From positions 8,432,001 to 8,496,000 of the forward strand of contig CM082577.2 of the NCBI GenBank assembly GCA_040954595.2: a stretch of 64,000 nt of DNA, written 5' to 3'. The notes beneath the pieces were generated by a model. The model ran no database searches, was not told the DNA's origin, and saw nothing but the letters and a program-made list of their open reading frames with translations. Shown piece by piece: positions 22,901-63,636 of this stretch (its first letter is position 1; every line of letters starts with the position of its first letter). Position numbers and translations under genes: made by a program. Source of the DNA: Balanoglossus misakiensis. Its lineage: Eukaryota; Hemichordata.

Positions 22901-25900
22901 CCAATGATGTTACTTGCTGTGGTCTCGTTACTTTGAATTTTAGTTTTCCTGTTAGCGTTTATTTTAAACCAATCACATAGTTTTGTGTTTTTTACCAAGT
23001 TGAGAATGATTTGTAAATTTTCTGCCTTGAAACCAATGAATAAATTATTTCAGTTACAGAATTAACAAAATTATTGGTCTCAGTCTTATTAATATGTATC
23101 CATGGATACTCAGAAATGTTTTAAAAATTCACACTTACAAGTCACATTTCCAATGATTTTGCAAAATACACTGTACTATATTCTGTCTTTTGGAACATAT
23201 TTGGCGTGGAGAAACTTTTTGCAACTACCAAGCCAAAAAATATTGAACTATCTTGGATGCGGTATAATGGTCAGCATGCAACTGGTCACGCAGTCACCTT
23301 CAGAATTTGACCTTTTGACTTTAAACCTCTCCCATCCCAGGTGCAAAACGATGACACATTTCAGAGTCAGACCACACCAAGCCCATGTTGACTGTCTGTG
23401 CAGTTCCTCACGTCACCCTCCATGACACCCTAGCCTTGTCATTTTTATCAGCAAACTTTATGAAACCACTGTGGTACCCCCTATCCTTATCATTTTCTTC
23501 GGCAAACTTATAAAACCACTTCTTGGCAGTGACCTTTTATATAATTGAGACAAACACCACAGATCACATTTCCATGGCAACAATATACAGTGAAAATACA
23601 GTTTAGATAGTAAATTAAGTCTCAGACAGAATTCACAGCAAAATGTAGGGAGTAAAAATTTGTGGCACTATACTCCTGAAGTGTTTTATGCTTGTCATGC
23701 ATCTGTCAGCGAATACTGAATGATGGCCTTGAGGCAGTACCTCGTCCAGTACCAGTTTGATACCATCGCTAAGTGACACTGATCTCGTTAATGGATAACT
23801 ATATACATGCAGCATATGACATCCCCCTATTGAATTTGTGTCTCCAATGTTTACTGCAGTTTTAAGATCGACATAATATTACAGTACATGTCAGAACAGC
23901 TAGCCAGCTGTAGGATTTATTGTGCTGCACTTTACATGTACCTGGCAATTTGTTTGAAGTACTGTGATACACCCAAACTCAAATTTTGCCTTTTTTTATA
24001 AAATGTCTATAAATATAATACAAGTTCACACCGTTCCCACGCCCAGAATTGATCTGTTGGAAAAAGCGCAGTCATACTGAACCCGCAGCTTTTTCTCTTT
24101 TCATTTCATGAAAGCCAGATGTATATACACCCTGTACTGTGTGAATGAGTGTCCCCTCCAGTTGTTTGGTTATATCATTTGCATGAATCATGTTTGGATT
24201 CGACGTGTTGTCAGAGAACACTGACAAAGCAGCATGGTATGCGGTCAAGTTTTTTCAGAGGCAATCATGCATAATTCTTGTCGAAGGCAGGACGTTGGAC
24301 TTGTCTGAATTACCAATAAAGATCGAATCCGAATTTATCGATCCAACAATGCTGATAAAATCAGTCCTTTTTAAAGTTAATTACAGGTACCAGGACTTAT
24401 GAATTTTCAGAGTTTAACTGATCCAACCACTGGACAACAAGCTGAATCCTGACTGACAAACTTCATGAGTCAGTTCATTCCCATTTAGTTGACAGTGTGA
24501 ATAGGTTGGGTTTGACCCAGTCTCAGCCTCAAACCAAAGTTTATTCAGACAAACATTGCACACAATGACCATCCATATTATTTCTCACACACATGTGACA
24601 GGAAACATATTGCTGTGCTGCATGTTGGCTACAACAGACTTCTACCACACAGGGACCAGATCCAAGAAAGGTTTCTCATACAGTAATTATAGTTTGTAAA
24701 TTTGTGTTGCCATGGTTGAAGCCGGTTAAATCACATGAAGTGATCATTCTATTTCTGTGAGATCATTGTAAGATTTCCTATATGAAACCAAACTTCTTAA
24801 TTGGTGTTTTTAATTTTAATCAAGTGGGTTAATACTTGTGTACTGTATAATTTTAGGTACATGTATTGTTTTTCCCCTCAACTGAAAAAGATAAACTATT
24901 GAAATCTGTATAAAAGTATTCTGAATAATTTGTAATGCATTTCCCTAGAGTTTTTTTTTTTTTTTTTACAATGAGACATAATTCTTTGTGATGCTGCCAA
25001 GATATTGTCTGATCATTTATCTACTGCCCAGAAGTCTTGGCAAGCCGACGCGACGAATGGACGCGACGCGACGCGTCAGTGTACGCGTATATACAACGCC
25101 CTCTAGTGTCAATGGTGTGGAATTTTAGAAACATCATATCGCATATCCCATCTGATCGATTTGATTAATTTTGTCATTTTTGTAAGAATTTTACAGAATA
25201 TGAATTTCATTATATCATCACATGTATTTAACATTAAGCATTTAGAAGATTCTTTTCAAAACTTTCAGAAACTTGTTGGGTGATGAGTTTTGAGTGGGAA
25301 ATGCCTCTTTTGAAGTTTATTTAGTCTAATCTGGAAAAAACACCGGGTTTCCATAGGGTGTGGATTCCAGACTAGCATGTCTTTATTTTCTCTGGGTAAT
25401 TTATTATTTTGATTTCCATTCTCAGGAAAAGTCTGGAATTGCAACTCCCAAATCTTGTTGCACTGACCGAACCCAAACGACCCAGATAACTGATCCACAT
25501 AACCTTAATTAAGAAGTCTTAAATGGTCGCGATGACTTCTGATGACATTTTGCGCCACATTGTGCTTGTACTATAATATTAATCTCCAGTCAGTGTCAAA
25601 TGGTGGTTGTGTGAGGTGTGTTTTGTCACGTAGTGCATGGGATGGACACAACCCTTGGCATTCCATTGCGAGAGGAAAATTTCTAGCAAAATGACACCAT
25701 CCAAAGACCACCTCTTTGGTGTGGTTAATACCTCAATTCCTTCGCTTATGTTGCCGTGGCAACATCAACTCTTACCGCCTGATCTCGGAACAGGCTCTCA
25801 AGCCGGTTTCCCTATCTAAAGGCAGCCAGATTACCTGGTTTTGCATAACGATTTATCGTTTACCTAAGGACTCAATATAACTCGCGCGTGCGTGATGACC

Positions 25901-26247
25901 CCCGACGGTAATAATGTCGGAAGTACCGTTTGGTGTATCTTGAAGAGTTTCAATCAATTTTCACAAAGTTTTATTAATTTGGGTGTAACGATCTTGCTTT
26001 AGATGCTCCCTACGTCGTGAGAATATACTGCTAACGTCTAGTATCTCATCAAAAAGCCAAGATTCTGTGTAGATTTACCAGGACCATGTGATAAGGTATC
26101 TTGCTCCGGACGTTCACTGTTCAGAGAACTTTTGATGGTTTCAGTCGGCGATCGTAACCGGTGTATGTCGTCTGGAAAAGCTGTTACTGGACAAATTGTA
26201 ACCAAGGAGTAAATCAAATATCTGGTCCGCGTTAAATGAACTGAAAC
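19989..26247. other. Intergenic between DEGS1 and RHOT1
   Basis: No gene is recognised. It holds a run of 23 G at 20527-20549, a tandem duplication of about 50 bp at 23426-23526 (CAGCAAACTTTATGAAACCAC-like units), a T-run at about 24951-24967 and a CGACGCGACG-rich patch at about 25046-25086. The last part before 26248 must carry the RHOT1 promoter and 5' UTR. Confidence 0.5.
20527..20549. repeat. Poly-G run (23 nt)
   Basis: Uninterrupted G homopolymer. Its length is likely to vary and may also be unreliable in the assembly. Confidence 0.9.
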
Positions 26248-40608
<14,361 letters not shown>

Positions 40609-42893
40609 CAAGAGAGGAATCCTGCTTGCACAGAAAAAAGAAAGAAATTGTCCAATCAGGTGACCGGTGTGTGCAGTCACCACAGTTTGTCGTGTTTTGA
40701 GATGACACAGCTAATGACCGCCTAATTCCAAGATAGAAATTTCCCCCACGTTTCATGTATATATATAGAATGTTTTTACCGATTATTATTACAAAGGATA
40801 GGCTGTGGTTTCGGGTATTCGGATAAATTTTCTTTGTAAAATAAGAATGACTTGTAATGCAATGGAGAACCGCTGAGATGATTTCAGGGTTTGTCGTTTA
40901 GCGGTCGTTTCAGACGACCAGGTGCCTGTGTTCGTGATGTTGATTGGCCAGTTTTATGTCACATGACTTGGTTGGTCTCCAACCTACAATCTGATTGGTT
41001 GGTCTTGGGCGCAGGGGACACAAATGCTTTGCCAAAAATATAGGAGGTAGAATTTGAGTGCCCCGGAAATGACACAAGAGCTAAAATCTTACCAGCCTCT
41101 GTTCTAAGTTGTTGCAGATTGACTAGAACCCATTTTTTTGCATAAACTGTGTGTGTCGTGACTATTTAAATACTCTACTACCAGTATGCATGAAACAGAC
41201 TGAATAGAATGCGAATCTGTGAAATATTATGGTCTCCAAATTGCCCAAAGATTTACACAACAGACTCTCAAACTCTCATGAGTATAACTCTACTGATTAT
41301 TATGGTGGTTAGTGTTAGATTAAGTTTTTAAAACAGAATATATCCCATTTTCCCCGCAAAATGGCATTCTGTACATTTGTGGGTTCAAGGCAATATTTCA
41401 TGTCGACGTATGCAGATTTTTTTTTTTTATTTGTATCATTTTAACTTTAATCAAGGTATAATTTATTAACCTTATTTTTAAGATTTATTTCATTTACCAA
41501 TTTGAACCCAGGTCAGATCAGGAAATTTTCTCTTGCAGCTTTTTTTTTTTGCACTTTGAGTTGTGAGTCTACTGTGCAACCACTGAGCTCTACTTGACTT
41601 GACATTGAAAGAAAATTTAATGAAAGGAGGCCAAGTGTGAGTGATTTGCCATTTCCAAAACTAGGTTGCTCATTGTCACTGACAGCTGTCGGCGTAAAGT
41701 GTATCATAGCTCTTGTCACAGTGTCCCAATGCAATAGTTCCCCATTGGATGCTGGAAAGTGGGGTAGCTGGAAACCCATATTGATTATAAGGGGGCGTTG
41801 CGTTCGTGTTCTAAACCAGTTATGCCCAGAGGGCGATTTAGGACATCATTGTATACCAGACTGGCCGGTCTTCGTGCATGCTGAATGACATCATTCTACA
41901 TTTATAGCCTTTACAAAAAGCCATTCAGTGTTTGGGGCTGTCATCCAGAAACCCACCCGACCATTTCCATTCCAATGTCATCATGACCTACGCAGGACTT
42001 TATCGTAGTTTTTCAGTGACTGCACATGCCCTGTAGAAGCTAAGGACATCATTGTCTAACCAAACTAACTGACCTCAGTGGGCACCACACCCAACCCAGC
42101 AGGCCTCAGTCGGTTCCAAACGGGTGTAGGGGTAGCACAGTGCAATGAATACATCAATAGGCAGCTAAGAAGCGTTGATTCACAGTGAATTAGATTTAAA
42201 CCTAACTGTTTGGAAGAAGCATAAGAGAATACCTGTAGACCATGCTTTGGTTGTCAGTGCTTTGTATAGTAAAACTTGTCTAAACTTAACGCCGCAGAAA
42301 CCAAGAAACCTGTTCAGTTTGCACCAGTGTCTGGTGTACAGAGGTTCTTTTAAACACTGTGTACACTGTACACTGGAAAAGGTGTTCGGTATAGACAGGT
42401 TTCCAGTATAGACAAGATTCACTGCATTGTGAAATCACACTATTATGTGAATTTTAATGTTTTAAAAACAAAATGGTATACTGCAACACATTCAGGTCAA
42501 CAATAGACTTCACTGAATTTCACGAGAGCCTCTTTTGCTCCACAATGTTTCACAGTCCAGTTTTATTTTCACGGGTAGCTGTACAAATACGTTATCTTTT
42601 TAATTGTTTTAAAAAACTCATCTGAAACCACATCACTTCTACTCCACCACAACACCAAGCCATTTTATTTACTCTGTATTTTAAGTTCAAGGTTACAATG
42701 ACCTCGGTTCAGAATAGATGACATGTTGAGCTGGAAATGAACCCTGAATGTCCATGGTTATTGCTGTGTGTATAGTTCCATGATATGAAAAAAAGACAAA
42801 AAAAAAAAAGACGAGTGCTTCGGATATTTTTTACTGATGTAATTCATTGACATTCTTTTTATCAATGGAAAATAAAACAGTCTTTCTCTTCAG
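40609..42893 (+). other. RHOT1: Probable RHOT1 3' UTR
   Basis: From the stop codon to just past AATAAA at 42871 there is no competing AATAAA with a GU-rich element that I can see and no other gene. The end is inferred from sequence only; earlier variant signals are possible. Confidence 0.55.
42871..42876 (+). promoter_or_regulatory. Poly(A) signal, probable RHOT1 end
   Basis: AATAAA is followed after about 20 nt by a GU-rich stretch (TTTTTGTTGTGTGTTCGATG), the arrangement expected of a strong cleavage site. Confidence 0.7.
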
Positions 42894-44405
42894 AATTTTT
42901 GTTGTGTGTTCGATGTTGGGCACATAACTAGAAAGTGATGTTGGGAGATGGGAGCAACCATGTCATGTGTCCGTGTGTGTGTGTGGTATTTGCAAGAAGG
43001 GGAATCCCACACTGTGGTATTTGGGGAAAAGAAAGGAAATTCCAGGCTAAAAGGAATTTCCAGACTCTACTTCCAGGAAAGGAGGTGGAATCTCAACTTT
43101 CCAGCACCAGGAAATGAAGTGTATGGTGTATTTTCTTTTTCCCACTGAGTGCCTGCGATGCTGCGTCAGTGGTATCCGATATTAAGGGAGAACCAATTGA
43201 TTTCAGGGGGTGGGGTGGATAGAGGATTTTTTGGCAGATGGTGCGAAGGAAAATAATTTTCTTCTGCAATACCTTGAGGAAAAATATGGACTGGCAAGTA
43301 AAAATGAATTGCTGTATTTTAAACAGTGACTGAAAAAAATGCGGATATACCCTAACCCTCCACTCCTCCCCACCACCCAAGATTAAATGTTTTTTCCCTT
43401 ATTGGTTTTCACAGAGTTCAAGACTATTCTTTTTTTGCACGCATGAAAATTTCCACTTTCTGCAATGAGGAAACGTACTAGTAAGACTATCTGCAGCGCA
43501 ATGATCTTGAGAAGAGCTCGTTTTCTTGAGCTGCAGAACTTTATTTCTGCTCCACAAAACGGTGCAAAAATCAAGCAACGGCCATAAAGAGGCCTGTCTA
43601 GAACCTTCTATAGTCGATACAAATGATATGGCAAGTTTATGATTACCAGAGTTCAATTATTATACTACCACTTGGAATTTGGTCCGCACAATATAGTTGA
43701 CACACTGCAATACTGGACACCTCCAGTAACAAAGGGACAATTATTTGAACCGAGTTTGGTTTCTGTCCAAACAAACAGTTTGAGAGATAAAAATGGCACC
43801 ATTTTATGTTACGATTAAAATTTGCAAAATACATCAAGAGGGAACATCTCGTTTTGAAGTCACATATTTCTGTTCAATCGTACTGTCTGTAAGCTTACTA
43901 AAACCATCATTATGGACTTGGTCCCAAAATAAATACAGCATTTCAAAATGAAGAATAATAGCTATAAACAATGCCAACAAACGACACAATTTAGTTACAA
44001 ATTAAATGTTCAAAATCCTCAGCATCAGGAAGGGGACACCCCCTTTCAGACCCACCCACCTATGTGTTTAGTTGTGCATACTTCTGTAGACGATTTGTTT
44101 TGAATAATCGTGTTGAATGATGTTGCCATTGTAAATTATTTTTATTATTTTGGCTTTAAAATACAGATAATGGTTAAATAGTGGTGCTGAATCCACGCTT
44201 TTGTGGCCCGTTTTTTTGTCACCATTGGTTACAGTAACACATATATTATCTCCTGCAGCCTGCCGCGTCAATTACCAATCTTTCAACACTGCGATTAAAA
44301 ATTAAACGGAAAGTCGTGACATCAGCTGAACTTATTGCATTGTTCAGCTGAGTGTTGTTGATGATCGCGAGATAAACGCAGAATCCATATGTACCATGGT
44401 CGGAG

Positions 44406-44425
44406 CATAGACCCTAGGGTCTATG
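44406..44425. repeat. 20-bp perfect palindrome
   Basis: CATAGACCCTAGGGTCTATG is self-complementary. The word ATGGTCGGAGC occurs just before it and again overlapping its right end, so the palindrome sits between direct repeats. Confidence 0.85.
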
Positions 44426-44589
44426 GTCGGAGCGAACCAAGTGTCAGGATATGACTTTCTTGGTCAATTCACACATGTGATCAGTTTCTTAGCCAGAGAA
44501 ATCTCACAAAGAATCGAACGTCAATGAATTAAAAGAGAAAGATAATGGGATATTTTCCGGTCCGCACCAAGCACCATCATCCGTACCAT

Positions 44590-44599
44590 TCATCATCAC

Positions 44600-44671
<72 letters not shown>
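44590..44671. repeat. (ATC)n microsatellite
   Basis: About 27 trinucleotide units with a CTT and an ACC interruption. Poly-Ser and poly-Met frames crossing it are artefacts. Confidence 0.95.
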
Positions 44672-44819
44672 TAAATTTACAACGCGGGTTTCTTGTGCGC
44701 GGTATAAAAGTTCCATCCCTTATCGACAGGCACAGCGACTGCCATAGAGTCTACATCAGCGTTGTGATATCCGCATTTAATCCGATTTGACGGTCCGCAC
44801 TTGTTTATGTTATAGAACC

Positions 44820-44841
44820 ACGGTCACTTTGGAGTGACCGT
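44820..44841. repeat. 9-bp perfect stem-loop
   Basis: ACGGTCACT-TTGG-AGTGACCGT, followed about 10 nt later by a second small hairpin (GGGGACCCTTGTCCCC). It does not match the histone mRNA stem-loop consensus. No function is assigned. Confidence 0.7.
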
Positions 44842-47374
44842 AATAACGGGGACCCTTGTCCCCTATTTAAATATAATCGAGCTCTGGGTACATACATGAA
44901 TTAAAAAACTCCGAATCAAAATTGGCACCGCCTTCCGCATCGGTGAGATTCCACTGACACAAATGATCGATATCTCCACGTTATAGGTTCATGGTTGTCA
45001 CGCCAACCTGAAAGATGGACTGCAGATAATAAAAGTGTTGACCATAAATCATCGTCCTTATTTATTGAGTGTAAGATCTTTGCGCAGCAGGTTGCACAGC
45101 CCAGTAGATTTTTGGTGGGACTAGCTGGCGCAATCCTTTTATTAAACGCAACAGGGGCGTTTCGGCTGAGTGTAAATGATTATAGGTGTAGGCTACCAAC
45201 CCCCGGAACGGACGAACCATCTTTGCGGAAGTATAAACTGGGAAAAGCCCGAACACTCATAATAGTCAAAGAACACGGACCATTGTGCTGAGAAGTATTC
45301 ACAGCGAACTTTGCATTCAAAGGAAAACACAAAACCGGCCATAAGAAGGTTTAGGAGCGCTGACCAGGCGATCTGTTTCGCGCATTCGTGTCGCGTGTCA
45401 AAGTTTATTTGTACATGTCTTTACCGGTGGCTTTTCCGCGTTTCCCCGGGACCAGGTTATGGTGGTGGTGGTCGGCTGTTGTCAGGTGCGTTCTCACGTA
45501 GTTCCTGTGAGAATATCGATTTCTTGGAGCCCCGCAATCACTGACGTTTTCACCGGGTGAGTATGTGTCAGTTGAATACAGAGAGATGTTAAGTCTTATT
45601 TGATTTGTTCTTGAATTCCTTGTTTATTACGTCAACCACCTGTCCGCCTGGAATCTGTTACATGTATATCACAAAGTCCAGCAGGTATACATATACCAGC
45701 ACACGTTATGCGAGTTCAGGTTGTGGACATGGCTTCAAATTGCCTGTCGTCACAAATCCCGCCTACAGACAGAAGTTACCTCTACCTGGCTTCGATGAAT
45801 GCGGTGGCGTGCAGCTAATTTTAAGCTTATGTGTTCCTCTCTTCACGGTGGAACGAGCAATGCTATTAGCCTCTCACACCATGGACGTTATAACACACAG
45901 TCCCTGTATAGGCAACGTTAAATCTATGGTCTGTCTGGACTTTCGTATAGACATGCATCTTTATGAGTTCATTTCTGTAGTTTCTACCTTTAGCCTTTAA
46001 ACGAACGGTAAACACAAGTCCTATAAACGTTGCCCCTTTGCCCGGCCTGGGGTTCCTGGCCGACGGCAATGAGAACGTACAAGAGACCTAGCTTTTGGAC
46101 ACGTCGAAATGGTGTACACAATTTCTGCATGGCCTACAGTAGCCTATAACCTGTTGCCTTTACTGTCATATGAGGTCATCGTTTAGTTTTCTTATGGGGG
46201 GATATGGCCGACCAGTCCCACTGTTATGCCTTATTCTTTTATTTAAAACACAATTAAACTATTTATATCCCCGGTAGTATAAACAGTGCTCTTGTGTGCA
46301 AAACAGAGATTGTGTTGCTTGTGTACATACAGACAGACAGACAGAGTCCGAACAGAGCATTTGGTTGAATTCCGGAATTGCCAATTGCAGAGGCCTCCAG
46401 AATTAAAAAAAAAAAAACGACAACCACCACTCGCTCTACGCAGCAGCAAGATGTGGTCAGTGAATCACAGACAAAAGAATACTGAACTAAAACATTGGGA
46501 CACGATGACCGTTATCATGGTTACCTTCTCGCACTATCTCATGTGGACAAAAAAAACATGAAGCATATCCGTGTATTGTGCGTGCTTTTGACTATCTCAG
46601 TGTTATCGCACCAGTTTTGGTGACACTTAATATTTATGTGATGCTGTACGTCCTTTATTTGGAGTTGGAATAAAATGGTATAAATAATCCGCGATAGGAG
46701 AAAGACAGTTAATAGCTAAGGACAGTAATAACGCGTCGCAATTCGCGAAAATATCGCTTGTGCGATAAAATAATGTCAAAAGAACTTTTGACATTTATTT
46801 CAGTTAATTTAATTGCTTAAAGCCACCTTGTCCCTTCAAACAAGAAACTGCAGTAGAACAAAATACTGGAGACTGAAATAGCCAAAATGTACACTTAATG
46901 GAACTTTGAATAGCCGGAACAACGCCTAAAACGTGATTCATAGGCGCCGGTGTTTTTAATAAACGACGACTCCATCAAAACACGGAAATGGTGTATTGTT
47001 GATACAAAACTGTAGTATCTGTCTTTCTGTCTGCCATATTTACGATTTGTCTTTGATGAGAAAAATGGCAATGAAAATTCGTGCACTGGTACATATATTT
47101 ATTCCAACTTGAATGCGTATTTCACACCAAATTTCTCTCGTCGGTAGTTTTGAACAAAAACTATCAATTGCACTTCCGAATTTTATTGAGTCGTGATCCA
47201 ATTTCGTGTCGTTTTTATTTATATGACGCGAAGTTTTCAATTGCCTCTGAGCGATTGTCGTGAAGTACGTGACTTGTTAAAGCTCCAGTAACTCCAACGG
47301 CTGGCTATGTCCTCAGTATCTCAGTTTTTGTTTCTACTCTGTAAAACATAAAGAACAGCTCAATATTTGTTTTT

Positions 47375-47597
47375 TTTTCAACGTCAGCGTTGTTATTGTT
47401 GAAAATTGGATTCAGGTCCGGACTTGAATTCATTTGTCCATCATAATAATATTATGGCAGCGACTCGTGAAATATTTTGTTGAGAAGCTAAAGACTGATC
47501 ATTTCGTAAAGCTATCCAGAGTAGAACAAGGAACCCAAATTGTATACATGCGAGAGAAAAACTGAAGAAATAGCCAACAGTTAGAGTTACGGGGCTT
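47375..47597. repeat. Diverged interspersed repeat, copy 2
   Basis: Collinear with 7383-7598 (GTTGAAAATTGGATTCA; GGACTTGAATTCATTTGTCC; ATATTTTGTTGAGAAG; AGAACAAGGAA; AACTGAAGAAATAGCCAACA). Both copies lie upstream of a gene start. Confidence 0.55.
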
Positions 47598-48140
47598 TAA
47601 ATTGTCTGTGGTTTCTAGCGGCAGAAGCGCGCACACCTGTTTTTATCACCAAAGTGATGTTTATTTATTGCGCGTGTAACAACCTCAAGTGTCTATCTCA
47701 CAAAGGAAAGTGTGTCAAGGAGTGAACGGAAAGTGGGTTGCACTCCAATGGTCGCACTCTTGCTTTCGTCTCGCGTATCGTCAACCAGGAAGTAAAAATT
47801 ATCCACGAGAAAGTTTTTTTTTTGTCCATGGCGTGAGAATGTGATGCACACGTGGCGTGTTATAATATGGTTTCCGGTGTCAATTAAAGGGGGGAAATGG
47901 AAAGGGCGAAAAACACACATGTAAAACTTCGGGAGTTTTATCTTCACAGGGAGATTTTGGATCGAGTGCCGGGCAACGTATACATTTCAACGACACCGCT
48001 GATGGGAAAAGTATTATTGCGTAAAGGTCAATATATAGGCTAAGCTTTCAATCTCGAGACGCTTTGCTAGTTTACAGGCAACTCACTTCACGTCTCATTG
48101 CAGTTGTTTAATCTGAAGAGTGGGACTGTTTTGTTAAATC

Positions 48141-60516
<12,376 letters not shown>

Positions 60517-60550
60517 GCAAACAGGCCGTGGTCTCTGATACAACCATTTT

Positions 60551-60556
60551 AATAAA
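60551..60556 (+). promoter_or_regulatory. Poly(A) signal of the CARMA-like gene
   Basis: AATAAA lies 35 nt after the stop codon and is followed by a GU-rich tract (TTTGTGTGTGTTTTGTC). This would give a very short 3' UTR. Later hexamers or variants (for example AATAAA near 62753) could extend it. Confidence 0.65.
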
Positions 60557-63444
60557 AGGGTGCCCTGCAGTAAAATAGCAAAAACTTTGTGTGTGTTTTG
60601 TCATTGCATTTACATTGATCCACTGTGAGTCAAGAAATATTTACAAATATTGACAGGGGCATTTCAAAGATGAGCTAGGTCTCTGTCAAAACGGTTGTTT
60701 TGTTTTATTTTTTGCAGTAGAAATTTGTATTGCATGTTACACGCTAGATTTGAATTTGTCAGTATTTTTTCCTGCGTGAATTATACTCACTGTTGGATGA
60801 CTGTTTGTATGAATGTTTTTCTAACTTTATGAAATTCGAGTTATACAATATTTCTCATAGTGGTAAAGTCGCCTATAGTTTATCAAACTCATCTTCACTT
60901 AATCGAGCTGTAAATAGAATTTTTTGTGAAAACTTCAAAATCATGGTGCTCACCCTTGTTTGATGAGCTAATTTTTATAAATCGTAGAAAATACGTCAGA
61001 CTAAAATTTAATTTCTGAACTTTTGGTCGATGTGGCGCATCCAGTAGTCATCCATACTGGCTTGACAACCTGTTGAATTGAAAACATTTTTTCCCCCACA
61101 ATCAACATTGGGCATTATCAATTCAACAATCCAGTGATAGTGGTCTGGGTGTGACAGTCAAGGCCAGTGCCACACAATGCACTGTAGTTCTGAACATGTA
61201 TTCTCTTGAGATAGTATGTTAAATCATTTGTAAAAAAGTTGGTCAGCTTTTTTACATTGTTGGATTTCTCAGATTATAAGTGCCTTTAGAAAATAGACAG
61301 AATTGGTTGTTTATTCTTCCATGTGCAACTTTTACTGTTATAACTTTCATATTAAAGATTTTTTTTCTTCTGATATCTTGGTTGTTTGTGACAAAGAGTT
61401 TAAAATTTCATGTGTAAAATAGGCAAGCCTGATGCATGCAAAGACTGCTGCAGTGTTTAAGCAAAATATTTTGAACATTTACTGTGGAAAAAATATGATA
61501 TCATAAAAGGACTTTTTGCCAGAAAAGTTTTTTCTTATTTCAATGAACACAGACGCCACAATTATTGTATTATAATTTTATTTCACAAATCTCAACTTTT
61601 AAAAACAAAAACAAAATTGCATTGTTTTATCCTATAGTGATTGTGCTCACATCACACATGCACTGAGTTCAACTTTTTCAAATTTTATACATGCAAGTGA
61701 AATTTCAAATGAATTGTTTTTTGTTGGTAAATTTTCAAATATACAAAGTGTAAATGCTTGTAAAACTCTCACAGCACACTTGAGATGATTCCAGATTTCT
61801 ATTTGAGGAAAGAACTGAAATTTGAATTATAGGTGAGAAATTCGTTGAATTAAAAGATGTGGAAAAAATATGATATGTTTTAGTCGCTTTGACTGTGTAT
61901 CAACAACAAACACACAATTTCTTTCATGAAACAAACTCCAGAAAAAGACACCATGTGTACATCATCTTCTTCCAAGAAGAGAAAAACAACACAGAAACAC
62001 CAAACAAAAGCTACACTGAATAAAAAACATTATGTTTGTTGTTTAAGTTCACCCACAGTTTTTGATGTCTACCACCAAAGAAATAATTCTTATGCGTTTA
62101 TGAGTAAACAAATTTGGGTCCACCCCGACTGGGGAATCACTCAATAATCCAGAATGTTTGAATTAAAGTTCAGGTACATATTTTAAAATTCACAATGTGT
62201 TGTAAAAACTGGCATGTCTTTGCTTAGTTACTCAGACAAGAATTCCATCAAATTTTGCAAATGACTACTCTATCAGGGACTAAATTGTGCGCCCAATTTC
62301 CAGTTTAGCTCATTTTAGTATTTTTTTTACAAATCATAATTCTGAGGAAAACTGAGTTCCATCCTTTTAGATACAAGGGGCAAGTATTCAGTGAGTGTAC
62401 GATTAACCCTCCAGGAAGGTCATACCATTTGTCACGACTGAAAGGTAAACTTCCCTGATCCAGCCACTGCAAGAAGAACAATGGAAGATTCCATTGTGGG
62501 AGAAATGAGTGGGGGAGGTATACAGTAATTAGCCATGACATGTATGTGGTTAGACCTGGCAACATTTATAGCATGCCAACGCTGATAAAAGTTACATACC
62601 TTTGTACCTAATATTAAATATGGTGACAATTGAGGCCAAAAACAAATACAATTGTATTCTGCTGGCTGGGCTACATTGTTGAAAGAGGTGACAATCACAT
62701 GCATGGGTGCAGTCGGATAAATTTTTTCATAAAATTGTGATTTTCTTGAGCAAATAAAGGTATTTTTTCAACATTTTTCCAAATTGGGGCATTCTCTTCT
62801 CACCCAGCAATGAGAGGCCTCACCGGACATTTGAAACAGTCGATGAAATTCCTGCTGTGTGCACAGACAGCCACTGTTAAGGCAAGCTTCCATTGAACCA
62901 TTGTTTTCAGGTTGACAAATTGTCGGTTGACGTTTTCCCTTCCTGGAAACTCGGGATTGTTTTTTTTTTTAATTTTACTTTGATAAAGGAACAAATCTAT
63001 CATACTAGTGGGACAATAAACGCATTAACCACACGTGAGTTGCCAGCTAGCACACTGCTACAAGACGATTGACTATAACCACACATTTGGTCTTTAATCT
63101 ACCTATTGTAATGAACACGCCACACAAGCTCCAATAAAGGAAGTACAAAAAATCTCTACACTAAAATAGGGAAGGACCATTTCTGGTCGGTCTCCATGAC
63201 AACCAAACACTGGACGGAATGTGATAAGATTGCTCATTCTTCAAGAAAAAAACTATGGCAGTTCAATAACGTTTACCACACTACAAAGAAAATCTGCACA
63301 CTTGGCCAAATTAACAAACATTTGCATCAGACTGTAGTTTAAAAATCAGCCACAAAATCCACAAATATAATTTGCCTTTTTGTAAATCCACAAGATAATT
63401 ATCGGAAACATGATCTAATACAAGGTTCTCTGTGCCGATTTAAT
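60557..63444. other. Intergenic, no gene recognised
   Basis: AT-rich. The short open frames at 61926-62147 and, on the minus strand, 62305-62704 show no recognisable domain. I see no RNA gene. Part may be alternative 3' UTR of either flanking gene. Confidence 0.5.
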
Positions 63445-63450
63445 TTTATT
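63445..63450 (-). promoter_or_regulatory. Candidate poly(A) signal for the right-edge minus-strand gene
   Basis: AATAAA on the minus strand, about 190 nt after the stop codon of the terminal exon at 63637-63783. Confidence 0.45.
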
Positions 63451-63636
63451 ATCAAAAGTTGGTAGCGCATTATATTCCCAATGTAATTTAATTTACCCCC
63501 CCCCCCCCCCTCATTGTGCATCAAAATCTTATTTTGAGCTGAAAACACCTTCCTCGTATCTTCATTGTATTTGTCATATGAGTTGACTGGTTGGTACGCT
63601 GCTCGGGATGACATCTGAGTTGTACGTTTGGTTGTT

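Larger units (their letters stand above)
42900..48100. other. Intergenic between RHOT1 and the CARMA-like gene
   Basis: No gene is recognised. It contains a 20-bp perfect palindrome (44406-44425), an (ATC)n microsatellite (44590-44671), a stem-loop (44820-44841), a GACA tract near 46331 and a diverged repeat (about 47375-47597). A TTGCAG/TT acceptor-like site at about 48102 hints at a spliced 5' UTR for the downstream gene. Confidence 0.5.

Noticed and set aside
42180-42420. Weak inverted CAGTGAAT ends in the RHOT1 3' UTR
   Set aside because: The inverted match is too short to call an element, and the open frames there (78 and 80 codons) have no recognisable product.
42479-42600. Possible fourth copy of the TACTGTAAAAC MITE
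   Set aside because: Only scattered words match (TATACTG, CACGAGAGCC, TTTTATTTTCACG). No inverted ends can be drawn with confidence.
44820-44841. Histone-type 3' stem-loop
   Set aside because: Stem and loop do not fit the histone mRNA consensus and no histone gene is nearby.
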